NCBI GenBank assembly: GCA_900104495.1
Contig: FMXS01000007.1
Coordinates: forward strand, 152,844 to 216,843
DNA length: 64,000 nucleotides
Origin: Ruminococcaceae bacterium FB2012
GTDB lineage: Bacteria; Bacillota; Clostridia; Oscillospirales; Ruminococcaceae
Reading direction: 5' to 3'
Of the stretch, positions 33,133-41,368 are shown in pieces. The position numbers and the translations under genes were made by a program. The notes below the pieces were generated by a model that saw only the letters and a program-made list of their open reading frames with translations, was not told where the DNA came from and made no database searches. Numbering within the stretch: position 1 is the first letter of the stretch; every line of letters starts with the position of its first letter.

Positions 33133-34482
33133 TCATTTCGCTTCTTTCAGGGACTTCTCCAGATCCGCCAAAGCTGCCTTGAGGTCAGCGTCAGAGGCAT
33201 CCTTATACTTGCCGCTGTTGATATCGGTGCCGAAGGCTTCGGTCAGAGTCCAGTAAGCGTTGGGATACTGGCCCTGAGGAGGACAATACTGGAGCTGCTG
33301 TGCAAGAGCTGCCAGTGCGGGATCAGCCTGTACCTTATCGGAGGCCTGAGCGTTCTTGTTGGAGGGGCCCCAGCCGTTGGACTCAAAACGTGCCATCTGC
33401 ATCTCTTCGCTTGTGATGAAGTCAGCCAGTGCATGACAGAAGGTGAGCTTGTCGGAATCGGTGCTGGGCTTAACGCCTACCAGCTTGAAGCCGCCGAAGC
33501 CGCTCATCTGATAGTTCTTGCCGTCAACGGTGAATTCGGGCAGCTTGGCTGCGCCGAAGTTGTCGCCGAGGAAGCCCTTGACAGTCGCGCTGTCCCAGGT
33601 GCCGGAAACAATAGCGCCTGCTGTGCCGCCGTTGGGATCGAACAGAGCAGCGTCAGCCTTTGTGGACTGGGAGAATCCGGGATCGGCAGCCATCTTTACC
33701 ATAGCTTTGAGAGCGGCAACGCCGTTATCGCCGGTATAGTCGCAGTCGCAGCCTGTAACGTTGCCCTCGGTGTCGTACTGATAGGTACACTTAGCTCCGG
33801 TGGCAAAGAAGAAGGCCACATTGTACCAGCCCGACTGGATGTCCATATAGAACTTCTTGCCTTTGTCGGCACACTGCTTGAGGATAGTGTCAAGGTTTGA
33901 AGTGTCGGTGACTACGGACTTGTCATAGTAAAGGAAGAAGCCGTTATCCGAAGTTTCGGGATAAGCGTATACCTTGCCGTCAAGGGTAGCCGCGCCGATA
34001 GAGCCGGAGTCGTTGTTGTTGTTTACGTTGTCGAGGAACATACCGCCGGGAGCGGAAAGAGCGCCTGCTGCAACAAGTCTTGCCAGCTGGTCCTGAGCGA
34101 AGCCGTAAACATCGGCGCCTGCCTCAACATCGGTAAGGAGCTGAGTGGCAGCGTCGCCTTCGCCCATTGCCGAAACCGTTACGGTGTACTTGCCTGCCCA
34201 GTCGGATGTGGGCAGCCAGGCGTTGATCTTCTCCTGAGTCAGAGCAGTTACATCCTCGGGAGCCCATACGGTGATTTTCTCGCCGTCGCCGGAAGGTGCG
34301 GGAGTGTCGCTCTTGGACTCGCCCTCCGCCTTTGATTCGCCGCCTGCAGCAGCGCTGGAGTCGCCCGAAGCCTTGGCTTCGCCGCTCTTGCTGCTGGAAT
34401 CTCCCGAGCCGCATCCCGTGAGAGCCACAGTTGACAGCATAGATACCGAAACGACTGCCGAAAGTAATCTTTTGAGTTTCAT
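33133..34482 (-). CDS. Extracellular sugar-binding lipoprotein of the ABC transporter
   Basis: 449 residues: signal peptide with lipobox LTGC, a Ser/Gly/Glu linker, then the two-lobed solute-binding fold of CUT1 systems (KITVWAPEDV at the start, YGFAQDQLARLVAAGALSA, GAIVSGTWDSATVKGFL). It would capture oligosaccharides released by the surface galactanase and deliver them to the MalF/MalG-type permeases. AGGAGGT precedes the ATG. Order galactanase, binding protein, permeases matches the Bacillus gan operon in logic. Confidence 0.93.
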   Translation of the reverse strand: MKLKRLLSAVVSVSMLSTVALTGCGSGDSSSKSGEAKASGDSSAAAGGESKAEGESKSDTPAPSGDGEKITVWAPEDVTALTQEKINAWLPTSDWAGKYTVTVSAMGEGDAATQLLTDVEAGADVYGFAQDQLARLVAAGALSAPGGMFLDNVNNNNDSGSIGAATLDGKVYAYPETSDNGFFLYYDKSVVTDTSNLDTILKQCADKGKKFYMDIQSGWYNVAFFFATGAKCTYQYDTEGNVTGCDCDYTGDNGVAALKAMVKMAADPGFSQSTKADAALFDPNGGTAGAIVSGTWDSATVKGFLGDNFGAAKLPEFTVDGKNYQMSGFGGFKLVGVKPSTDSDKLTFCHALADFITSEEMQMARFESNGWGPSNKNAQASDKVQADPALAALAQQLQYCPPQGQYPNAYWTLTEAFGTDINSGKYKDASDADLKAALADLEKSLKEAK

Positions 34483-34508
34483 GATAAATGACCTCCTGTA
34501 AAGTAAAA

Positions 34509-35633
34509 TTATTGTTCTGCGAATGTATAGACGGCGGGAACAGCCCCTCCGCCGTAATCAAACAGGCATTGATTCGCCCATTCGTTACCTGTGCCTTTGT
34601 CCTCCTCGCCGATGTCGCGGAGGGCTTCGGGAGTCGCCCATGTGGACTCCTTCGTCGGAAGCCAGCCGGGCTCCCAGTAGTAAATTCCCCGCAGCTTGCC
34701 GTCCTTCACCCTTCGGCATTCCTTCACCAGCGCTTTGAGGAACTGCTCCTGTCCTTCCTTGGTGAAGCTCCATTCGGGCTTTGAGCCGTCCTCGAGAGTG
34801 AAGTCCTCGCCGATCATAAGCTGCTTCTTTTCGGGATCGTGATGCACCGCCGTAAAAGGATAGGCGGTCTCGACTATCATTATCTCCTTGCCGTAAAGCG
34901 AGATCATATCGTTGAAATTTTCACGCATCTGCGTGAGGGACCCGTGCCACAGAGGATAATACGAAGCTCCGATGACATCGAAGTCCATGCCCCGCTTCGC
35001 GGCGGCCCCGAACCATTCCCGCCAGAGGGCGTTTTTGCCGCTCTGCTCCAGGTGAATGACTATCTTCGCGTCGGATATCCGTCTTACGGCGGAGGTCCCA
35101 GCTTCGACCAGCTTTGCCAGCCTGCCGAAGCTCTCCTCAAAGGCCTCCGGAGAACTGCGGTCCAGCTTGCCGGCGGGCCAGAGCATCCCGTTTGTGATCT
35201 CGTTTCCCACCTGTATCAGATCGGGGGCTGCTCCCTCCGAGATGAGATCTCTCACCGTCCGATCTGTGAAATCCGAAAGGGCCCGGCACATTTCGCTGAG
35301 GCTCATTCCCTTCCAGGCCTTGGGTATTCCCTGCCTTGCAGGGTCGCACCAGAAGTCGCTGTAATGGAGATCCAGCAGCAGGCTCATGCCCTTGTCCTTC
35401 AGGCGCTTTGCCAGCCGGAGCATCTTTTCGGGATCGCAGGTGCCGCCGCCGTAGCCGACGCCTTCACGGCTGTAAGGATCGTTCCACACCCTTATCCTTG
35501 CGGAGGTGAAGCCGTGGCTTATAAGCATATCGTCCAGCAGGACTTCCCTGCTGCCGTCGAAGAATCTTCCGCCCTGCTCCTCCACCTCGGGAAGCGTGGA
35601 AAGATCGGCTCCGAAAACAAGATCAGTCGTCAT
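34509..35633 (-). CDS. Intracellular GH53 endo-beta-1,4-galactanase
   Basis: 374 residues without a signal peptide. GH53 marks: GADLSTLPEVEEQGGRFFD, RIRVWNDPY, GGGTCDPEKMLRLAKR, LLDLHYSDFWCDPARQ, the acid/base Glu in VGNEITNGMLWP and the nucleophile Glu in MIVETAYPF. The lack of export suggests action on imported galacto-oligosaccharides. The start overlaps the preceding zinc-ribbon gene. Paired with the exported GH53 of the same operon it gives a two-compartment pathway. Confidence 0.94.
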   Translation of the reverse strand: MTTDLVFGADLSTLPEVEEQGGRFFDGSREVLLDDMLISHGFTSARIRVWNDPYSREGVGYGGGTCDPEKMLRLAKRLKDKGMSLLLDLHYSDFWCDPARQGIPKAWKGMSLSEMCRALSDFTDRTVRDLISEGAAPDLIQVGNEITNGMLWPAGKLDRSSPEAFEESFGRLAKLVEAGTSAVRRISDAKIVIHLEQSGKNALWREWFGAAAKRGMDFDVIGASYYPLWHGSLTQMRENFNDMISLYGKEIMIVETAYPFTAVHHDPEKKQLMIGEDFTLEDGSKPEWSFTKEGQEQFLKALVKECRRVKDGKLRGIYYWEPGWLPTKESTWATPEALRDIGEEDKGTGNEWANQCLFDYGGGAVPAVYTFAEQ

Positions 35634-35844
35634 AGTCGTCCACCGTGATGCGTCTGAGCATATCTCTGTAGCGGAACCGCGCCATTTCGTTCTTTTCGAG
35701 AACGTCCTGCTCGCTGCCGTGATAACAGCAGCGGATGCAGTAATATTCCTTCAAGTCCTTGTCATAGAACATATCTATGTCTATGTCCCGCATAAAGCAG
35801 GAAGGACAGCGGAAATTCAGCTTTCCTTTTGCAGACTGAGCCAT
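35623..35844 (-). CDS. Zinc-ribbon microprotein inside the galactan operon
   Basis: 73 residues with CPSC (13-16) and CIRCC (36-40) and an acidic end (ITVDDYDD). Both ends overlap neighbouring coding sequences: its start lies within the end of the 610-residue gene and its stop within the start of the GH53 gene, so it belongs to the operon. No known role. It could be an RNA- or protein-binding regulator or a metal-binding accessory. Confidence 0.7.
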   Translation of the reverse strand: MAQSAKGKLNFRCPSCFMRDIDIDMFYDKDLKEYYCIRCCYHGSEQDVLEKNEMARFRYRDMLRRITVDDYDD

Positions 35845-37649
35845 GTTTCAAGCACATCTCCTTTCCCGAGAGATCTTCTTGCTCCGAGAGTGAACATCGG
35901 CGAGAAGGCGTAGCCCTCGGTGATATAACCCTCGGCATCCTGCTTCGATCCGAAAACCACCTTCGTTTCTATCGGCGGGATGACCGCCGACAGCTCCTTC
36001 ACCGAGCTGACATCCTCCGTGCGGTTCCTGTAAGCGTAATTTACGGTCTTTACGCCCTCGGCTCCTTCGGCTTTCAGTACCACCTCGGTCATATCCTCGG
36101 GGTACTCGGTGGTGCCGTAGCAGGCGGTGATGTATTCGGTGAATGTGAGCTTTTCATTGGGGTCGGAGATCTCCAGCACCTCACGGCGGTAATCTATCCT
36201 CGAAGAACCTTCCTCAAAGGTGATGACAGTCTGTATCTTTGCCGAGAGGCCGTCGAACACGATGTCCACGGGGTCGAGGGTGAGTATCCTCTTGTTCCCC
36301 TCCTTGGAGAAGTGAGCCTTTGTGCGGCAGAGGCACATATCCGTTTCGTTCCCCTTCCAGGATATCTTACAGCTCCTTATGGTGCCCTCTCCGGCGTAGT
36401 GGGTGAAATACCCTGCGCGGTAGTTCATCTGTATCAGGAAGGGGTAGCTCACATCCTGAACTCTCTTTGTGCCGATGCCGAACTTCCAGTCCAGCTTGGA
36501 GACATAGGGCCTGAGATCGAAGAGCGCTCCGCCCTGATTCATGTCGATGCCCGCCCGCATATACGGGTCGCAGTACCAGAACACCTGCTTTTTGCTGCCG
36601 TAGAGGATATCCTTCCAAAGGGCGCATTCGGGCTGGGTGTAATGCTTGTTCCTGCGGTAGAAGTCCGCGAACTCCTCCATTGTCATATCAATGAGCCTGC
36701 CCTCTTTTTTCAGCTTGCCGTAGTAGGCTAGGCCGTCCTCGTAGCTTTTTGCCAGCAGCTCGTAGGGAGATTCCCACCTGCCCAGCTTGTTGAGCCATCC
36801 GGGTCCGACGAACATCATATTGTAGGCGATGCCGTCGTTGTATTTCGCTAAGTGGCGGTACTGATCTATCAGGTTGAACAGATAGGGATATTCCCCGTCC
36901 TTGTAGATCATTCCCCGAAGCACGTTCTGCGGATGCGTCCCGAAGTTGGAGCCGTTTCCGTCGTAGCAGGCCAGCAGATCTCTCGAAAGGTGCGGGATCG
37001 CAACTATCCCGCTGTCCTCGGCTTCGTTGGCCGCAGGGGCGTGAGTGTTCTGCTTTGAAGGAATCCAGGGCGCCCAGGGACCGCCGTCCATAAGCGTGTA
37101 CCAGCTGTTGTTGCAGGTGTGGTATGCCTTGGGCCCTTCCTCCCAGCAGGTCGCCACCGCGCACACCACCGAGGGATATTTCTCCTTGATGTAATTGATA
37201 AGCTCCGCATCCATATAATATGAGCCCGTGGATGCAGGCCAGAAGCCGAACCGTTCACGGAACTTTCCGAAGACGTCGTCAACTATGGCGCGTTTGTCCT
37301 CGCTCGAGAACATCCATATACAGAAATCCTTGGTCTTATATTTGTCCCGGAATTCCTTGCAGGGAAGGCCCAGCAGTGAAAGCCCTATCTCGTCGCCGTA
37401 TTTCTCGTGATGCTCCTTCGCCAGCCTTACGGCTTCATCCGAGAACAGAGAGGCGTAGGTCATTTCAATGGTGGTCTTCAGACCGTTCCTGTGAGCGGTC
37501 TCCTGCTGGAAAATGAAGATGTCCAGAGATTCGTCCCGAAGGTCGGAGCGGGTAATGTCCTTCTTTCTCCCCTGCCCCATGACCGTCTCGGCGTACTCGG
37601 GAGCCAGCTCGGGACGGTGTATCAGATTAAGGATGAATTTTTCTTCCAA
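35817..37649 (-). CDS. 610-residue carbohydrate-active-enzyme-like protein of unknown family
   Basis: No signal peptide, so intracellular. The N-terminal half looks like a (beta/alpha) barrel with repeated acidic and aromatic residues (GLKTTIEMTYASLFSDE, FGFWPASTGSYYMDAELINY, GPWAPWIPSKQN), and the C-terminal third is beta-rich (SYPFLIQMNYRAGYFTHYAG). It resembles a polysaccharide-deacetylase-like or GH57/GH38-like layout but I cannot place it. The start is TTG with GGAGG eight bases upstream. It lies between the two GH53 genes, so action on galactan-derived oligosaccharides is likely but unproven. Confidence 0.6.
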   Translation of the reverse strand: MEEKFILNLIHRPELAPEYAETVMGQGRKKDITRSDLRDESLDIFIFQQETAHRNGLKTTIEMTYASLFSDEAVRLAKEHHEKYGDEIGLSLLGLPCKEFRDKYKTKDFCIWMFSSEDKRAIVDDVFGKFRERFGFWPASTGSYYMDAELINYIKEKYPSVVCAVATCWEEGPKAYHTCNNSWYTLMDGGPWAPWIPSKQNTHAPAANEAEDSGIVAIPHLSRDLLACYDGNGSNFGTHPQNVLRGMIYKDGEYPYLFNLIDQYRHLAKYNDGIAYNMMFVGPGWLNKLGRWESPYELLAKSYEDGLAYYGKLKKEGRLIDMTMEEFADFYRRNKHYTQPECALWKDILYGSKKQVFWYCDPYMRAGIDMNQGGALFDLRPYVSKLDWKFGIGTKRVQDVSYPFLIQMNYRAGYFTHYAGEGTIRSCKISWKGNETDMCLCRTKAHFSKEGNKRILTLDPVDIVFDGLSAKIQTVITFEEGSSRIDYRREVLEISDPNEKLTFTEYITACYGTTEYPEDMTEVVLKAEGAEGVKTVNYAYRNRTEDVSSVKELSAVIPPIETKVVFGSKQDAEGYITEGYAFSPMFTLGARRSLGKGDVLETWLSLQKES

Positions 37650-37667
37650 CTCAGTCTCCTCCTTTTA

Positions 37668-40247
37668 TCAAGCGGGTGTGAGGGCAAAGTCGTCGGCGGT
37701 GCCCCAGGATCTTACGCCCGCCTCAACATATATGCCGACTTCCACCACGGCATTCGCGGGGATGTCTATGCCCGTGATCTTAGGCTCGCTCCATACCGTC
37801 CAGCCGTCGAGAGACGCCGCGGCGGTATATTCCTGTCCGTTGACCTTGCAGTAGATATATACGTTCTGCGACTTGTCGTCAGTATCGAAGCCGCCCTGCA
37901 CAAATGCCGACAGATCGTATTTGCCTGCGGCGGGGCTCAGGAGCTGATAAGCTCTGAACTTCGTACCGTTCTCGCCCCAGAAATGCAGAGCCAGCTTGCC
38001 CGACTTGGCATCGTCGGCCTTTTCCTGGAAATCTATCTGCGTGGTCTTGCCGTCGATGTTTTCTATGGTCCACATGGAGGTGTCGGCATCCTCAAAGCCG
38101 CCGTTTTTCAGCGAATCGGAGGCCGGAAGGTCGGCGGGCTTCTCCTCCTGACTGCCGTCATCCTGCTTTTTCTCGCCGGAGGATTTGTCTTCCTTGACGG
38201 GGTTCAGCAGGAAATCGTCCACGGTCCCCCAGGATTTCGGTGCGGCCTCGCAGTGGATGCCTACGACAACTTCCGCACCCTCGGGAACTTCGATAACGGG
38301 TATCAGAGGATTATCCCAGTTCACCCACCCCTGGAGCTTCGCCGGGGATGTCAGCTTTTCGCCGCCGTTGACGGAAGCGAATATATAGATATCCGAGGTC
38401 TCGTCGGGACTGTCGAATCCGCCCTGCACCGAAGCCTTCAGGCTGTACTTTCCTGCGGGGATGTTCTTCACCGTCTGCGAAAGCTCAAAGGCGGTGCCGT
38501 TCTCGCCCCAGAAGTGAACGGAGTATTCACCTGTAACGGCGTCCATCTGCTTCTGCTGGAAGGTCAGCTCCGTGGTCTTGTCGTCGATGTTGGTAAGGGT
38601 CCACATGGAGCGGTCTTCGTCCTCAAAGCTGTAATTCTCCACATAGTTGGCATCCACCATAGCTATGCGGCAGACGGTCTCCATTCCGTCAGCCTTGCCC
38701 TTGACGGTGTATACTCTCGGTTCGCCTGCGCTCATAGCGTCCAGGTCCGCCTTTTCCCATTCAACGCCGATATCCTTCTCGGAGCCGTCGGTGTAGATAG
38801 CCGACACCTTTGCGGGAAGCTCCACCTTTTCTCCCAACTTGACGATAAGCTCGCTGTCCTTGATGGCATCGGGAACGGGAGTGACTTCGTTTCCCGTCCA
38901 CACGAGGGCAAAGGTCTTGAGGGATTCAAGGGGCTTGCCCGAGAAATCGAACATCGCCTGATTTTCCCAGGCGCATCCGCCGTAATACTTGCCCGCGTCG
39001 TCGGGATCGAACTCGGCGGAATAGCTGGCTGCCCAGCCTGCTCCGTTCTTCTCCCAAAGGGCCGAACGCTCCTCCCAGGTGCCCCCGGGGACAGGAAGCC
39101 AGGCAGGCTCCCAGTAAAAAACGCCAAGTCCCGCGTCGCCCACGTTGGCTACCGCCTGTATCACGTCGGCAACCTCTCTCGACTGTCCCTGTACGGTAAA
39201 GGGATAGCGCTTTTCGTAGGTGACTTCGTCGCCTATGGAGTTTCCGTGTCCGTCGCCGTCCTCAAGAGTATAGGCCCAGGAGGTCTCGGCGCACATTACC
39301 TTCTTGCCGTATTTCTCGGATATGTCTTTGAGCACCTGCGTAAAATTCTCGGTGGTGCCGTGCCAGTAGGGATAGTAGCTTGAAGCGAAAACGTCGTAAT
39401 CCAGCTTATAGTATTCCAGCTTGGAGGCGTAGTTCATTATCCTGTCCACCGACTCGGGATTGGTGAAATGCACCGCTATCAGAGCGTCGGGGTTTGTGGA
39501 CCTTACCGCCCGCGAACCCGCGTCCATAAGATAATAAATGTTCATCCATATCTTTTCGCCGCTCATTTTGCCGTTGGTCTCGTTGCCCAGCTGGACCATT
39601 CCCACATCCGCGCCTGCATCGTTGAGCTTCTTCATGCAGTCCACGGTGTAGTCGTAGAGGGCCTGTTTCTTTTCCTCAATCTCCATGCCCTGCCAGGCCT
39701 TGGGGCACATCTGCTTGGAGGGGTCGGCCCAGAAATCCGAATAGTGGAAGTCCACCAGCAGTTTCAGACCTGCCGCCGCCGCACGTTTGCCTATCTCGCA
39801 GGCGGTGTCGATGTCGCAGTTTCCGCCGCCGTAGCCGTTGCCGTCCTTGTCCTTAGGGTCGTTCCAGACCCGGACTCTGACATAGTTCACGCCCGACTGC
39901 TTCAGCACATCGAAGAGGTCGGCTTCCTTACCGTCATAGTCGTAGAACTTCACGCCCGACTTTTCCAGAGAGATAACGCTGGAGATGTCGCATCCCATAA
40001 TGAAGTCGTCTCTCATGTTTTCGATCTTTTTCACATAAAGCGTGTCGCTGGACTGCTTAACGTGCTCTGCCTTCGGCTTGACAGCCTCGCTCTCCGAGGA
40101 GGAGCCGCTGTCGGTCTCGGATACCGGGCTGCTGCTTTCCGCTGCGGACTCCGCCTTGCTGCTGCTGTCGTCATTCGAGCAGGCTGTGGCTGTCAGGAGC
40201 ATTCCCGCCAACAGGAACGCGGCAAGTTTTTTTACTATCAGCTTCAT
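37668..40247 (-). CDS. Surface GH53 endo-beta-1,4-galactanase lipoprotein with CBM61-like modules
   Basis: 859 residues from the ATG at 40247 (another in-frame ATG lies seven codons upstream). Lipobox TATAC anchors it outside. After a Ser/Glu linker comes the GH53 domain (GCDISSVISLEKSGVKFYD, RVRVWNDPKDKDGNGYGGG, acid/base Glu in LGNETNGKM, nucleophile Glu in VMCAETSWAY), then a bacterial Ig-like domain (ELIVKLGEKVELPAKVSAIY) and two related modules of about 145 residues, each with MWT-(L/I)-(T/E)NID and HFWGENGT and ending SWGT(V/A)DDF. The modules resemble galactan-binding CBM61. It is the first gene of the operon. Confidence 0.92.
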   Translation of the reverse strand: MKLIVKKLAAFLLAGMLLTATACSNDDSSSKAESAAESSSPVSETDSGSSSESEAVKPKAEHVKQSSDTLYVKKIENMRDDFIMGCDISSVISLEKSGVKFYDYDGKEADLFDVLKQSGVNYVRVRVWNDPKDKDGNGYGGGNCDIDTACEIGKRAAAAGLKLLVDFHYSDFWADPSKQMCPKAWQGMEIEEKKQALYDYTVDCMKKLNDAGADVGMVQLGNETNGKMSGEKIWMNIYYLMDAGSRAVRSTNPDALIAVHFTNPESVDRIMNYASKLEYYKLDYDVFASSYYPYWHGTTENFTQVLKDISEKYGKKVMCAETSWAYTLEDGDGHGNSIGDEVTYEKRYPFTVQGQSREVADVIQAVANVGDAGLGVFYWEPAWLPVPGGTWEERSALWEKNGAGWAASYSAEFDPDDAGKYYGGCAWENQAMFDFSGKPLESLKTFALVWTGNEVTPVPDAIKDSELIVKLGEKVELPAKVSAIYTDGSEKDIGVEWEKADLDAMSAGEPRVYTVKGKADGMETVCRIAMVDANYVENYSFEDEDRSMWTLTNIDDKTTELTFQQKQMDAVTGEYSVHFWGENGTAFELSQTVKNIPAGKYSLKASVQGGFDSPDETSDIYIFASVNGGEKLTSPAKLQGWVNWDNPLIPVIEVPEGAEVVVGIHCEAAPKSWGTVDDFLLNPVKEDKSSGEKKQDDGSQEEKPADLPASDSLKNGGFEDADTSMWTIENIDGKTTQIDFQEKADDAKSGKLALHFWGENGTKFRAYQLLSPAAGKYDLSAFVQGGFDTDDKSQNVYIYCKVNGQEYTAAASLDGWTVWSEPKITGIDIPANAVVEVGIYVEAGVRSWGTADDFALTPA

Positions 40248-40318
40248 ACAAACACCGTCCGTTTTCATTTTACTTTTCCGCACCTTATGCGGCCGTTTAC
40301 AAATGTATGACACAATTT

Positions 40319-40334
40319 GCGCAAACGGTTGCGC
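40319..40334. promoter_or_regulatory. LacI-type operator at the galactan operon start site
   Basis: GCGCAAACGGTTGCGC, near-palindromic with a central CG, lies 8 bases downstream of the -10 of the leftward promoter. Confidence 0.72.
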
Positions 40335-40342
40335 TTTATTTA

Positions 40343-40371
40343 AAGATACCACAAAATGCCAGTCGTGTCAA
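40343..40371 (-). promoter_or_regulatory. Promoter of the galactan operon
   Basis: Leftward TTGACA-17-TATCTT. Confidence 0.75.
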
Positions 40372-40479
40372 CCGACATTTTTTACTAATGTTTATATAAC
40401 TTTTTGTGCATTTCTCACATATATTCCGCAAAAACGATTCCCCGCGGGACTGTTGCCGTCCCCGCGGCGCGCATGAAAT

Positions 40480-40491
40480 GCAACCGTTTGC
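40480..40491. promoter_or_regulatory. Second LacI-type operator in the divergent region
   Basis: GCAACCGTTTGC is the reverse complement of the core at 40321-40332. It lies 21 bases upstream of the rightward -35, so it could serve as a looping partner of the first operator. Confidence 0.6.
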
Positions 40492-40512
40492 TCAAAATGC
40501 GTACAGCAAGCA

Positions 40513-40541
40513 TTGACATCTGCCTCCCGCGAGTATATAAT
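40513..40541 (+). promoter_or_regulatory. Promoter of the LRAT-like gene
   Basis: TTGACA and TATAAT match the consensus with a 17-base spacer; AAGGAG precedes the start codon. Confidence 0.85.
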
Positions 40542-40578
40542 ATAGTATAGGGTACAGACAGATAAGGAGCTGATAACA

Positions 40579-41211
40579 ATGGGCAGACTGTTCAAGATCA
40601 TACAAAGCAACATCGAACCCAAGCTTCGGGAAATGGGCGGATACGATTACGCCACGGGCTCCCTTGACAGCGACCCGGCAGACGGCCTGCACCCCGGGGA
40701 CATCTTGGGCGTGACCCGTCCGGCGGGGTACGAGCATTACGCCGTTTACATCGGGAACGGAAAGGTCATCCACTTTGCCGCGCCCGAGGGGGATTTCGGT
40801 GAAGCCGGCATCAGAGAAGCCTCCCTCAGCGATTTTCTCGACGGTCAGCGCGAGTTTTTCGTGCTGGATTTTTCCGCTGTCGGAAAGCGCCCCGTCAAGA
40901 AGGACCACGGCTCTCCCTCGGTGCTCACTCCCCTTCACGAGGTGGGGGCGAAGGTGATAAAGGACGCGATAAACGACACCCTCTCCGAACCCGACGATCC
41001 CGAACTGACCCGCATCTACTCCCCCGAGGAGACCGTCGCCCGGGCAAGGAGCGTCATCGGCGCCAACGAACACAGCTTCCAGCGGGACTACGATCTGGTG
41101 TTCAACAACTGCGAACATTTTGCGATCTGGTGCAAGACCGGGGTCCACAAATCCTATCAAGTGGAAAACATCATCAAACTGCTGACTCCCGATATGAGAT
41201 ACTTTATCTGA
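40579..41211 (+). CDS. LRAT-domain protein (NlpC/P60-like acyltransferase or hydrolase)
   Basis: 210 residues without a signal peptide. The LRAT pattern is clear: HPGDILGV at the start of the fold, the His of YEHYAVYIGNGKVIHF, and the catalytic Cys in NNCEHFAIWCKTG. Eukaryotic relatives are thiol acyltransferases or phospholipases, and bacterial ones are mostly uncharacterised. It has a consensus promoter and a perfect-stem terminator and shares its control region with the galactan operon. Confidence 0.85.
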   Translation: MGRLFKIIQSNIEPKLREMGGYDYATGSLDSDPADGLHPGDILGVTRPAGYEHYAVYIGNGKVIHFAAPEGDFGEAGIREASLSDFLDGQREFFVLDFSAVGKRPVKKDHGSPSVLTPLHEVGAKVIKDAINDTLSEPDDPELTRIYSPEETVARARSVIGANEHSFQRDYDLVFNNCEHFAIWCKTGVHKSYQVENIIKLLTPDMRYFI

Positions 41212-41242
41212 CCGAAGAACGGCGGCAGGATCCGAAACCGCA

Positions 41243-41292
41243 TTTCCCGCCCGGATTTATGGAACATCCACAAATCCGGGCGGGAAAATTTG
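41243..41292 (+). terminator. Long-stem terminator of the LRAT-like gene
   Basis: TTTCCCGCCCGGATTT and AAATCCGGGCGGGAAA form a perfect 16-bp stem. The T tract is short. Confidence 0.75.
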
Positions 41293-41368
41293 TATAAAAA
41301 CGCCCCATAAATCCACTCCCCTTCCTTCGTATATATTTCAGATGCAGAAAACGAAAGGAGAGTTACTT

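Larger units (their letters stand above)
40248..40578. other. Divergent regulatory region between the galactan operon and the LRAT-like gene
   Basis: This 331-base stretch has no gene. It holds a leftward and a rightward consensus promoter and two LacI-type operators about 160 bases apart, described separately. Confidence 0.75.

Noticed and set aside
31942..33900. Rightward open frame of 652 codons opposite the transporter genes
   Set aside because: Antisense to MalF-like and binding-protein genes with clear motifs, and highly charged without domains.
37407..39383. Rightward open frame of 658 codons opposite the surface galactanase
   Set aside because: Shadow of the GH53 gene; its low-complexity composition follows from the opposite strand.
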